A stretch of 13,147 nucleotides of DNA, taken from contig CAJWWP010000043.1 of the NCBI GenBank assembly GCA_913048525.1, forward strand, positions 1 to 13,147. Direction: 5' to 3'. The translations under genes were made by a program, and so were the position numbers. The stretch is from GCA-002712965 sp913048525. GTDB taxonomy: Bacteria > Chloroflexota > Dehalococcoidia > Lucifugimonadales > UBA826. Position 1 is the stretch's first letter. Each line of letters begins with the position of its first letter. Positions 5,434 through 13,019 of this stretch are shown piece after piece. Under the pieces are notes generated by a model. It was not told where the DNA came from, ran no database searches, and saw only the letters and a program-made list of their open reading frames with translations.

Positions 5434-7838
5434 TGAACCCTTTTTCCGATCTTAAAGTTCTGGATCTGTCGTCTGGATTTGCGGGTGCTTACTGTGCCAG
5501 GATGCTTGCCGACCATGGTGCCAATGTCTACAAGGGTTCTCTTTCAGATAGAAAAGACCTTTCGATTGGTTATGGTCCCCATTGGAAGGATGGTTCGAAT
5601 AAAGATCCTGGAGCGATCTACCACTATTTGAATTACAACAAACTCCCAATTCCTCAAGCTAAGAACAGCGACGGATTTGAGTCAGTTCTGCATCTTGTAT
5701 CAGATTTGGATGTAATGGTTGAAGATTTTTCCGACGATGAAAGATCTAAAGCCGATATATCAACGATTATCTCCGCTCTTCCCACCACGGCAATTGCATG
5801 CTCTATAACGCCATTTGGTAAAGAGAACTCATGGACCTCAAGACCATACAGTGATCTCACGATGCAAGCATTGACGGGTTACTGCAGTGTGAATGGGAAC
5901 CCAGGTCATACGCCCTTAAAAGAGCCCGGTACCGAATCGCAATTCATGGCCGGGGCTAATGCATTTTTAGGTCTTGTTTCAGCACTTGTACGGAGAGATA
6001 TATCAGGTACTGGACAATCTGTGGATATATCTATTCTTAAAACTATGCTGTCGAGCTATGGACCTTACCTTTTGGGTGCCCTACATACTCAGGATCCACG
6101 ATCGCAGCAGGAACAGGGACTCCATTTTGGACTGGTTCCCTGTAAAGATGGATATGTCACAATGAGCGTTCGCCATGAACCCACGTGGGAACACCTCTGG
6201 ATATTTTTTGAAGATCCTGATTTTGCCAACGATCCCAGGTATGATACGGCGGCAAAAAGAAGGGCGAGTGAGTCGGAACTGGCTGAAATACTCTTACCAC
6301 GGTTGAGCCAATATACGAAAAAAGAACTGTTTGAAGGATTGAGTCCTTTAAGAATTCTTGTAGGTGAAGCTCAGTCAATGGAAGATATTTTCAAGGACGA
6401 GCATCTCAGGGAAAGAGGGGCACTTTTTGATTATTCTGATGGTTTTAAGATGCCTTCCTCACCGGTCAAGCTATCAGAAACTCCCACGCAATTCAGGAAT
6501 AGGGCTCCTGATCCCAAAGATTGCTTGATCACTGGTGGTAATGTACCAGTTGCGAAATCAAAAAAACGGTCATATGAATCTACAACATCCTCTGGCCCTC
6601 TGAGTGGTTTGAAGGCGACTGTACTCACACAGGCATGGGCGGGCGCTTATTGTACTCAGCTGCTTGCTGATCTGGGCATGGATGTTGTCCAGGTGGAGTC
6701 TGTAACTAGAATTGATCCCTGGCGCGGGGGATTTCCCCCAAGATTAAATGGACTCTATCCTGATAAGGAACCTGGTTTACGCCCGTGGGACAGGAATGCA
6801 CTTTTTAATGGGGTTAATCGAAATAAAAGGGGCATCACTTTGGATCTCAATGATCATCAGTGTAAATCCGCTCTGATCGATCTGGTGAGTTCCAGCGATC
6901 TCTTTGTTGAGAATTTTTCAGGCCGCGTTATCGGAAATTTGGGATTGGACTATGAATCTTTAAAAAAGATAAACGAAAATTTAGTTATGGTTAGAATGCC
7001 GACCTACGGGACATACGGACCTTATTCCAGTTTCGCCGGGAATGGTGGAACTACGGAACCAGCCTCTGGAATGTCTTATCTGATGGGTTATGAAGGTGGT
7101 CCACCTCTCAATTCTGGAATAATGCATACAGACGCATTCAGTGGAATTCTCGCCGCAGGGGCCGCTCTGACCGCTCTTAGATTGCAACAGAAAACAGGAC
7201 TTGGACAGTGTGTGGAGGTTTCCCAACAGGAGGCGACTCTGAGTCTTCTCGCAGAATATATTATGGAGTATTCCCTGACAGGAAATATTCCCGAAAGACA
7301 GGAGAACTTCAATAGGAACGTTACTCCCCAGGGATGCTATTTATCTTTGGACGGGATATGGATTGCTCTGACAGTAGAAGATGAGGCAAAGTGGGAAGCG
7401 TTTCAAAACAGTCTGGGAAACCCAGATGAGCTGATGGATACTCGTTTTTTAACCCTGTCTTCAAGACAGAGTTATCGTTTTCAATTAGATGGATCCATTT
7501 CAAAAATTGTAGCCGGATGGGATTCAACACAATTTACTGATGCTCTACGATCAGTTGGAATTCCATGTGAGCCGGTGAACGATCTATTTGAGGTAGCTAC
7601 TTCGGATGATTTCCATGAGCTGGGTATGTTTTTTGAGGTGGATCATCCGAGTACCGGGTCTTTTTACCATGTCTCTCCACCATGGGATTTTAGTGTTACT
7701 CCTGCATCCATCCGTATGCCGGCTCCAACTTTGGGTCAGCACACAAACGAGGTGTTGAAAAACAGATTGGGATGGTCTGAAAACTCTGTTAAGACACTTT
7801 TAGAAACGGGAATAATTGGCACAGATCCCGTTACCTAG
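5433..7838 (+). CDS. Tandem double-domain CaiB/BaiF (class III) CoA-transferase
   Basis: An 801-residue protein made of two complete CaiB/BaiF units, about residues 1-385 and 390-801. Class III transferases move CoA between carboxylic acids through an aspartyl-CoA anhydride. In the second unit the catalytic Asp567 lies in HTDAFSG, with the NRNKRGITLDL and VVQVES CoA-site motifs intact. In the first unit the same position is Gln170 (ESQFMAG), and the NK-R-LDL and KVE motifs are degraded, so that half is probably non-catalytic. Normal family enzymes are about 400 residues and form interlocked homodimers; this fusion could fold as an internal pseudodimer. The ATG at 5433 overlaps the crotonase stop (TGATG); a TTG one codon earlier is also possible. 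Substrate unknown. Confidence 0.9.
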   Translation: MNPFSDLKVLDLSSGFAGAYCARMLADHGANVYKGSLSDRKDLSIGYGPHWKDGSNKDPGAIYHYLNYNKLPIPQAKNSDGFESVLHLVSDLDVMVEDFSDDERSKADISTIISALPTTAIACSITPFGKENSWTSRPYSDLTMQALTGYCSVNGNPGHTPLKEPGTESQFMAGANAFLGLVSALVRRDISGTGQSVDISILKTMLSSYGPYLLGALHTQDPRSQQEQGLHFGLVPCKDGYVTMSVRHEPTWEHLWIFFEDPDFANDPRYDTAAKRRASESELAEILLPRLSQYTKKELFEGLSPLRILVGEAQSMEDIFKDEHLRERGALFDYSDGFKMPSSPVKLSETPTQFRNRAPDPKDCLITGGNVPVAKSKKRSYESTTSSGPLSGLKATVLTQAWAGAYCTQLLADLGMDVVQVESVTRIDPWRGGFPPRLNGLYPDKEPGLRPWDRNALFNGVNRNKRGITLDLNDHQCKSALIDLVSSSDLFVENFSGRVIGNLGLDYESLKKINENLVMVRMPTYGTYGPYSSFAGNGGTTEPASGMSYLMGYEGGPPLNSGIMHTDAFSGILAAGAALTALRLQQKTGLGQCVEVSQQEATLSLLAEYIMEYSLTGNIPERQENFNRNVTPQGCYLSLDGIWIALTVEDEAKWEAFQNSLGNPDELMDTRFLTLSSRQSYRFQLDGSISKIVAGWDSTQFTDALRSVGIPCEPVNDLFEVATSDDFHELGMFFEVDHPSTGSFYHVSPPWDFSVTPASIRMPAPTLGQHTNEVLKNRLGWSENSVKTLLETGIIGTDPVT

Positions 7839-7846
7839 TGATGCAA

Positions 7847-7870
7847 GAAAATCTCACACAGGGATTTTTT
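7847..7870. terminator. Possible bidirectional terminator between convergent genes
   Basis: An A-rich left arm (GAAAATCTC) can pair with a T-rich right arm (GGGATTTTTT) around a five-base loop ACACA. This gives roughly an 8-9 bp stem with two G-T pairs and T runs on either strand. It lies between the convergent stops of the double CoA-transferase and the glutaredoxin and overlaps the last glutaredoxin codons. The low GC content of the stem keeps confidence modest. Confidence 0.4.
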
Positions 7871-8093
7871 CGGCTAACTCTTCGTTACTGGGTTCGACGA
7901 GTATTGAACCATCCGGGAATATTATGGTCGGTACTCTCATCTGACCGTTGTTTAGCCCCTTGATGTAATCCTGATACTGGGTTTCTTCATCAACGTCAGT
8001 CCAGTCATAAGAAACACCGTTTTCGTCCATGAATAGTTTTGCTCTCGTGCAGTCCCCACACCATGTTGTTCCGTAAACTTTAATGTCAGACAT
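7854..8093 (-). CDS. Mycoredoxin-like glutaredoxin
   Basis: A 79-residue thiol-disulfide oxidoreductase with the thioredoxin fold. The redox motif is WCGDC at residues 11-15 (Cys12, Cys15) after the first strand, and the cis-proline is Pro55 in RVPTI, followed by the FPDGSILVEPS strand-turn that closely resembles actinobacterial mycoredoxin-1. Length is standard for a single-domain glutaredoxin. The likely role is cytoplasmic reduction of mixed disulfides or electron supply to a reductase; whether the partner thiol is glutathione or mycothiol cannot be told. An AGGGGA stretch lies about 8 bases before the ATG. It is monocistronic, convergent with the CoA-transferase fusion and divergent from the single-domain CoA-transferase, so the link to the neighbouring pathway may be only positional. 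Confidence 0.87.
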   Translation of the reverse strand: MSDIKVYGTTWCGDCTRAKLFMDENGVSYDWTDVDEETQYQDYIKGLNNGQMRVPTIIFPDGSILVEPSNEELAEKIPV

Positions 8094-8162
8094 TAATACA
8101 TCCCCTCTGAAAGTGAATTACTAGCACACTTCAGCTTCTGCAAACAGTAAATATCAGATATA

Positions 8163-8184
8163 TTCATATGATAGCTCATATGAA
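8163..8184. promoter_or_regulatory. Perfect 22-bp inverted repeat, likely operator
   Basis: Two 9-base arms, TTCATATGA and TCATATGAA, are exact inverted repeats separated by TAGC. The element lies in the divergent region between the glutaredoxin and the single-domain CoA-transferase, 34 bases before the latter's ATG. The left arm contains TATGAT, a fair -10 box, so a bound dimeric repressor would block transcription. It could also form an RNA hairpin in the leader. The regulator is not in the window. Confidence 0.6.
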
Positions 8185-8204
8185 GTTGGCCTAAGGTATT
8201 CCTG

Positions 8205-8210
8205 AGGAGG
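8205..8210 (+). promoter_or_regulatory. Shine-Dalgarno for the single-domain CoA-transferase
   Basis: AGGAGG lies 8 bases before the ATG at 8219 but only 2 bases before the in-frame TTG at 8213. This favours the ATG as the real start. Confidence 0.75.
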
Positions 8211-8218
8211 AATTGGAA

Positions 8219-9400
8219 ATGGAAAAAGCATTGCAGGGGATAAGAATCCTGGACATGACTCAATATGAGGCAGGTACATCATGTACCCAGTTGCTTGGAT
8301 GGCTGGGGGCTGATGTAATCAAAGTTGAGCAGCCGGGGCGTGGAGATCCTGGTAGATCTGTAGCTACGACGAATTTTGATAGGGATTCAGCATATTTCTT
8401 ATACTTCAATTCCAATAAAAGAAGCATAGCGTTAGACTTAAAAAATGAATTGCACAGAAAGGCCTTCGAGGACCTTGTGAAAGAGTCTGACGTTGTAGCT
8501 GAGAATTATGCCGCTGGTGTTTTGGAAAAGCTTGGTTATAACTATTCGGAACTTGTTAATCTAAATTCCGCTGTCATTCTTGCTCGTATCAAAGGATTTG
8601 GAACTTATGGTCCGTACAGTCAATATAAGAGTTTTGACCCGGTGGCTCAGGCGGCTGGCGGAGCAATGGCAGTAACAGGTGAACCCGATGGTCCGCCTCT
8701 GAAACCGGGTCCAAATATTGGCGATAGTGGGACTGGTCTTCACGCAGTTATTGGCATACTGGCCGCTATTATTCAGCGTCAAAGTACAGGTAAAGGTCAG
8801 GTCGTTGAGGTATCAATGCAAGATGCTGTACTCAGTCTGACTCGGACGGCTCTTTGTAACTATGCTGAAAGTGGAAGTGTCCAGAAAAGGAGAGGGTCTC
8901 AGACAGGAAGGGCTGGTTCGGGTATTTTTCCGTGTGAACCAGGAGGTCCCAACGATTATGTATACATAACGGCACTTTCTGCCAGACGCAATATCTGGGA
9001 TGGCCTTATGAAGGTAATTGGTCGAAACGACCTTGTTGGGGATCTTATGTTTGAAAACCCGGCGGAAAATGTCGATAGCATTAACGATGTCATATCTAAT
9101 TGGACCTCTAAACGTTCCAAGAGGGAGGTGATGTCTGTGTTGGGTTCTGCGGGAATACCTTGTAGTGCGGTGATGGATGCGGAAGACATATTCAGTGATC
9201 CTCATTTGATCGAGCGAGAGATGGTTTCGCCGATAGAGCACCCGGATCACGGGACTTTTGACGTGTTGGGATGCCCCGTTAAACTTTCAGATTCACCGGT
9301 AGATCTCAAATCAGCACCGCTACTGGGGCAACACGGTGCAGAAATTCTGTCTGATGTGCTCGGATATAACAGTTCACAGGTAGATGCAATAACTGCGTAA
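8219..9400 (+). CDS. CaiB/BaiF (class III) CoA-transferase
   Basis: A 393-residue class III CoA-transferase of ordinary length. The catalytic Asp is Asp169 in IGDSGTG, the same number as in well-studied family members. The CoA-site motifs are complete: DVIKVEQPGRGDP near the N-terminus, NSNKRSIALDLK and GFGTYGPY in the middle, and GKGQVVEVS after the catalytic helix. It should transfer CoA between an acyl-CoA donor and a carboxylic acid acceptor; the pair cannot be deduced. It is more similar to the second than to the first half of the double transferase upstream. It appears to be transcribed alone, with a perfect inverted repeat just upstream, and converges on the decarboxylase-like gene with 27 bases between stops. 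Confidence 0.92.
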   Translation: MEKALQGIRILDMTQYEAGTSCTQLLGWLGADVIKVEQPGRGDPGRSVATTNFDRDSAYFLYFNSNKRSIALDLKNELHRKAFEDLVKESDVVAENYAAGVLEKLGYNYSELVNLNSAVILARIKGFGTYGPYSQYKSFDPVAQAAGGAMAVTGEPDGPPLKPGPNIGDSGTGLHAVIGILAAIIQRQSTGKGQVVEVSMQDAVLSLTRTALCNYAESGSVQKRRGSQTGRAGSGIFPCEPGGPNDYVYITALSARRNIWDGLMKVIGRNDLVGDLMFENPAENVDSINDVISNWTSKRSKREVMSVLGSAGIPCSAVMDAEDIFSDPHLIEREMVSPIEHPDHGTFDVLGCPVKLSDSPVDLKSAPLLGQHGAEILSDVLGYNSSQVDAITA

Positions 9401-9427
9401 CTTTGTTATTCAGGCGGTTAAATTCCG

Positions 9428-9805
9428 CTAGATCACTCCAAGCTCGGAGAAGACTTTTTTTGCAACCCTTACTGCTGTAAGTGAGGATGGTACTCCTGCA
9501 TAAACGGATGCGTGTATAAACATTGCCATAATTTCATCCGGAGTAAGTCCATTATTAATTGCCCCACGCAAGTGCAGGGCTATCTCGTCCTCCGCTCTTA
9601 ATGCTACGAGGACCGAGAGAGTGATGAGGCTCTTGGTTTTTCTGTCTAGCGGACCTCTGTTCCAGACCCCGTCCCATGCTGATGTTGTAATAAATTCTTG
9701 AAATGGCCTGTCGAAATCGGTAGCGTTTCGAATTGAATTTTCGACGTAATCACTTCCAAGGACTTCTTTCCGCGTTTTCAGGCCTGACTCAAAGCGTTCG
9801 TTCAA
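9428..9805 (-). CDS. Carboxymuconolactone decarboxylase family protein (PcaC-like)
   Basis: A 125-residue helical protein close to 4-carboxymuconolactone decarboxylase of the protocatechuate branch. Family landmarks are the FQEFITTSAWDGVW segment, the LDRKTKSLITL helix, and EDEIALHLRGAINNGLTPDE with His78, followed by HASVYAGVP. There is no CXXC motif, which excludes the AhpD peroxidase-reductase group. The start is TTG at 9805, supported by AGGAG six bases upstream; no in-frame ATG occurs before the middle of the protein. It is last of three minus-strand genes, 179 bases after the GMC dehydrogenase, so co-transcription is possible but uncertain. No other protocatechuate genes are present, so it may act on a related lactone or keto acid. 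Confidence 0.85.
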   Translation of the reverse strand: MNERFESGLKTRKEVLGSDYVENSIRNATDFDRPFQEFITTSAWDGVWNRGPLDRKTKSLITLSVLVALRAEDEIALHLRGAINNGLTPDEIMAMFIHASVYAGVPSSLTAVRVAKKVFSELGVI

Positions 9806-9811
9806 GGTATT

Positions 9812-9816
9812 CTCCT
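9812..9816 (-). promoter_or_regulatory. Shine-Dalgarno supporting the TTG start of the decarboxylase-like gene
   Basis: On the minus strand, AGGAG is followed by six bases and then TTG at 9805. No nearby in-frame ATG exists, so this site decides the start. Confidence 0.65.
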
Positions 9817-9984
9817 AAATTTATTGAATGATCATGGGTTGATGGTGTTGGATGTGACCCAGGTTTAATACCAGTCATAAGGTCAACATAAATGGGAATA
9901 ACCCGTTGGATTAACAAGGCTATTTACCAGATATTTTTGTACAGAATTGCTGTTATAAAATATGGGCCTGAAAATGTTTTGTGT

Positions 9985-11550
9985 TTACCGCCCTACTGCG
10001 ATCATATCTGCTATCCGTTCTGCCATTGTCATAACGGTAACGTTGATATTAGCTCTCACACATTCCGGCATGATGGATGCGTCGACAACCCTGATACCAT
10101 CGGCGCCATGGATTCTTCCTGATTGATCGACTACTGCCAGGTTGTCCTCTTCGGGTCCCATCTTATTCGTGCAAGAGATATGATGACCAGTCGTCACGTC
10201 CCTGGACATCCAGGCATTCATGGACTCCTCTGAATCGAGTTCAGAATCCAGAGGACACAGTCGTTCGTCGATTATTGCCGCCATGTCGGGATGATTCTCC
10301 AGGTCAACGAGCATCTTGATGCCATCCCGGAAACGTCGTCTATCCTCTTCTTCTGTGAGATAGTTGTAGTCAAGATCAGGCTGTTCTCTGTAGTCACCCG
10401 ATTTGAGTTTCACCTCTCCCTTGCCCTGGGCCAGGTTGATGCAAAGATTCATCTGGATGCCGACGGGACTTGCACGCAGTCCCCCCCGTTCTGGCCGGTC
10501 ACTCGCGACCGCCATCATATAGACGATCATGTCATTTTCTAAGTCGGACCCTTCCGCTGTGTATCTAAGGGTTAGCTGGATTCGTGGCCCCAGTGCATCC
10601 AGATCGACCTCTGGTTTAGTCTTCCACGTTACATAAAGCATCGGATGATCGGCGAGATTCTTACCGACGCCGGGCAGATCAACGACAGGTTCTATACCCT
10701 GTTCTGAAAGGTGATCTTTCGGCCCTATACCGGAAAGCATTAATATTTGAGGTGATGCAACTGCTCCGGCACTCAAGATGATTTCGTTGGCTTCTACGAA
10801 AAAGGTTTCGTTTCCAGAGACCGCTTCGATGCCGTAGGCTTTCGGCCTATATTCGCTGGTGTCGAATAAAATGCGTTTTACGTGGATATCGCCCCGAATT
10901 GTCAGGTTAAGTCTGTGGCGGGACATGCTTAGATATCCGATTGCGGTTGACCAACGTATTCCGTTTGGATTGTTCAACGGCAAAGGCCCCACTCCCGTAG
11001 ACCCAGGAGCGTTTGCATCCTCACAGGATGGAAATCCTGCATCGAGACATGCCGCTTCGAAGGCATTGGATGCGGGTAGCCAGTCCTCTCTTGGGAACCT
11101 GTGGCAGATTATGGGTCCATCAGACCCGTGGAAGTCACCGGGGTCATCCTGGTAAGTTGTGTCAGTTTCAATTTTGTTGAAATAAGGGACTAGTTGTTGA
11201 TAACCCCAGTCAGTGTTTCCCATATCTGCCCATCTGTCGTAATCATCCGGTATTCCCCTCAGGAATATCTGTCCGTTAATGGCACTCGATCCTCCTGTAA
11301 CTTTTCCTCTTGGTACCACTATTTCAGCATCGTCTGTTCCTCTTGCTGTGAATTGCCAGTTATGGTCACTGGTTGAAATTTCTGTACCAGTTGCATACCC
11401 AAATTTAACTTCTTCGGGAAGGCTTTCCATGTCGGGATAGTCAGGGCCAGCCTCAAGCAATAAAACTGAGTGGGATGGGTCCTCAGTCAATCTGGTTGCC
11501 AGAATTGAACCCGCAGACCCTGCTCCGATGATGATAGTGTCGTATTTCAT
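9985..11550 (-). CDS. GMC-family FAD-dependent oxidoreductase (choline/alcohol dehydrogenase type)
   Basis: A 521-residue flavoenzyme of the choline dehydrogenase-like branch. The FAD motif GAGSAG is at residues 9-14, followed by LLLEAGPDYPD. The GMC signature VPRGKVTGGSSAINGQIFLRG comes early, and a second one, GAVASPQILMLSGIGP, lies mid-protein. The active-site pair is His457 (HISCTNKMG) and Asn501 (RANINVT), inside the C-terminal block ending RVVDASIMP...AERIADMI. It lacks the cysteine cluster of the first GMC gene and has no small-subunit partner, so it is a different subtype. No signal peptide is seen. AAAGGAAA lies about 8 bases before the ATG. It follows the enolase-superfamily gene by 41 bases on the same strand, so the pair is probably one operon. 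Substrate, probably an alcohol or hydroxy acid, is not determinable. Confidence 0.92.
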   Translation of the reverse strand: MKYDTIIIGAGSAGSILATRLTEDPSHSVLLLEAGPDYPDMESLPEEVKFGYATGTEISTSDHNWQFTARGTDDAEIVVPRGKVTGGSSAINGQIFLRGIPDDYDRWADMGNTDWGYQQLVPYFNKIETDTTYQDDPGDFHGSDGPIICHRFPREDWLPASNAFEAACLDAGFPSCEDANAPGSTGVGPLPLNNPNGIRWSTAIGYLSMSRHRLNLTIRGDIHVKRILFDTSEYRPKAYGIEAVSGNETFFVEANEIILSAGAVASPQILMLSGIGPKDHLSEQGIEPVVDLPGVGKNLADHPMLYVTWKTKPEVDLDALGPRIQLTLRYTAEGSDLENDMIVYMMAVASDRPERGGLRASPVGIQMNLCINLAQGKGEVKLKSGDYREQPDLDYNYLTEEEDRRRFRDGIKMLVDLENHPDMAAIIDERLCPLDSELDSEESMNAWMSRDVTTGHHISCTNKMGPEEDNLAVVDQSGRIHGADGIRVVDASIMPECVRANINVTVMTMAERIADMIAVGR

Positions 11551-11591
11551 CTAAAATTTCCTTTCCCTAAGGAGGTCTACGTTCCTTTTAT

Positions 11592-12716
11592 CTACTCGTC
11601 CAACATAGATTGGAATGCTTTCTGGTCAATCTCCAGTCCCAGTCCTGGCCGATCGGGAATAGATATAGACCCGTTCACAGGCAATATTGGTTCCTGATAC
11701 AACTTTGCTACCTCTTCAGCTGGCCCCGTAAATTCTTCAGAAAATTCGTGGGGTCTTACTGCGTTTGTAATGGTCGCATAGAGGTGAAGGCTTGCCATGG
11801 AATTTGCTCCAACACTTGGGCTATGGGGCATTACAGGCTTATTGTGTACAACTGCCATCTCGTAAACTCGTATCATTTCAGACAGTCCCCCTACATTCAA
11901 TACATCCGGTTGGAGTATGTCTGGATTGGCTAAGTCAATCATGTCTCTAAATCGCCATGATGATATTTCCTGTTCCCCCGTTGAGACGGCACAATCTAGG
12001 GCATCTACTACCTGTTTCAGTCCTGGATAGTCGTACTGAGGAAGAGGTTCTTCAAAATGTGCTATGCCCAGTTCCTGAAATTTTTTACCCTGTTCTATGG
12101 CAGTGGATACAGAATATCCGCAGTTTGCATCAAACCCTAATGTACATTCCTCTGGCAACCATTCGCGACATTTTTTGAAGATAGCGAAATCCTTTGTGGG
12201 ATTAGAGTCCTGTCGGTAATCTCTCCAGTCCATTCTGACTTTGAAGGCTCGGAATCCTTTGTCATACCCCTCCTGTACTTCCTCAAGCATTTGTTCAGGA
12301 GTCTTACTCCACCCGTTTCCTCTACTCCAGTAAAGAGGTATTTCAGTTCGTCGTGCTCCCCCGAGTAATTGATAGATTGGCATACCTGCAGCTTTTCCGG
12401 TGATGTCCCATAAAGCAACATCAATTGATCCAACAATTTGTGAAGGGTAGCGGGTTGCCTGTTGTCCATCTCCAAGTGTTAGAAGTTCCCAGATTTTACG
12501 AGGCCGTCTGGGGTCTGTTCCTATAAGTATGGGCTTGATTAATTCATCTAGGTAGGATCGAACAACCTTAAGATTTCTTCCGGCCTCCGATATTCCGGAT
12601 ATACCTTCGTCTGTGTGTATCTGAAGTATGAGTCGGCCGGGGCGACCAACAAAACTTTTTGCATTTTCCCCCTGGGGAGCTCTGACTCTGTTTACTGTTA
12701 TGTCTGTAATTTTCAT
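11592..12716 (-). CDS. Enolase-superfamily protein, mandelate racemase/muconate lactonizing type
   Basis: A 374-residue protein with the capping domain first and the barrel after it. Visible active-site residues are Lys159-x-Arg161 (AFKVRMD), metal ligands Asp196 (FDAN), the Glu-Glu-Pro at 222-224 and Glu248 (TGEQE), and the Asp271/His298 pair (QPDV, MPHSP). These fall one residue from mandelate racemase Asp270/His297. The set suggests proton abstraction next to a carboxylate, giving an acid-sugar dehydratase, racemase or epimerase. The ATG at 12716 is chosen because AAAGGA lies 6 bases upstream; a GTG eight codons earlier has no good site. It is first in a minus-strand unit with the GMC dehydrogenase, consistent with breakdown of a hydroxy or sugar acid. 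The fold is secure, the substrate unknown. Confidence 0.92.
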   Translation of the reverse strand: MKITDITVNRVRAPQGENAKSFVGRPGRLILQIHTDEGISGISEAGRNLKVVRSYLDELIKPILIGTDPRRPRKIWELLTLGDGQQATRYPSQIVGSIDVALWDITGKAAGMPIYQLLGGARRTEIPLYWSRGNGWSKTPEQMLEEVQEGYDKGFRAFKVRMDWRDYRQDSNPTKDFAIFKKCREWLPEECTLGFDANCGYSVSTAIEQGKKFQELGIAHFEEPLPQYDYPGLKQVVDALDCAVSTGEQEISSWRFRDMIDLANPDILQPDVLNVGGLSEMIRVYEMAVVHNKPVMPHSPSVGANSMASLHLYATITNAVRPHEFSEEFTGPAEEVAKLYQEPILPVNGSISIPDRPGLGLEIDQKAFQSMLDE

Positions 12717-12985
12717 GGTTATTCCTTTTGGCATTTTCACCTGGAGAACTGATTATTCAGGATTCTCTAGAATTTGGATTGGTAGTGTTACTTTTCGGCG
12801 ATGCTACTCTGAACCGCGATTCAATCGCAAGTTTCTGTTCTTCCCATATCAGCTTGAGATATCAAATGATAAAGATTTGTTTTATGGCAGCACATCTGCT
12901 ATCGGTATCGGGTATACTGAGCGCGCTGGCCCGCCCAGCTCTAAAATTCTGGTTCCTTATAAAACAATAATCAATGAAAGAGTCC
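12717..12985. other. Gene-poor divergent region between the enolase-superfamily gene and ribonuclease D
   Basis: About 270 bases hold no convincing gene. Two overlapping open frames on the plus strand lack ribosome sites and resemble no family. The stretch should contain the promoters for both flanking genes. It holds a 13-bp near-perfect palindrome at 12816-12828, a short GC-rich hairpin-forming segment near 12922-12940, and a TATAAA-containing AT-rich run near 12957-12970. It also has a 15-base exact match to the region before the Gfo/Idh/MocA gene. Confidence 0.6.
12816..12828. promoter_or_regulatory. 13-bp inverted repeat, possible operator
   Basis: GCGATT and AATCGC are exact inverted 6-base arms around one central base. 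The element is about 100 bases upstream of the enolase-superfamily start in the divergent region. The symmetry suits a dimeric regulator, but arms this short can arise by chance. Confidence 0.35.
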
Positions 12986-13019
12986 TATAGTAGCTAACGA
13001 AATTCCCGAAATTATTTCT

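Noticed and set aside
8813..9250. 145-codon minus-strand open frame inside the single-domain CoA-transferase
   Set aside because: It lies entirely opposite a gene with complete family motifs, resembles no family and is rich in residues typical of antisense shadows.
9388..9428. Two small hairpins (AATAAC/GTTATT and GCGG/CCGC) between convergent stops
   Set aside because: The stems are only 4-6 bp, one overlaps the stop codon, and neither has a following T run, so a terminator call is not supported.
12728..12970. 80-codon plus-strand open frame with a hydrophobic end upstream of ribonuclease D
   Set aside because: It would start at a TTG without a ribosome site next to the enolase-superfamily start. 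The hydrophobic stretch alone is weak evidence, and a second overlapping frame is equally open.
12985..13000. Programmed +1 frameshift at a TAA in the ribonuclease D leader
   Set aside because: The codon before the stop is AGC, not a slippery codon of the release-factor-2 type, and the upstream ATG lacks a ribosome site. It is kept only as one option in the start-site finding.
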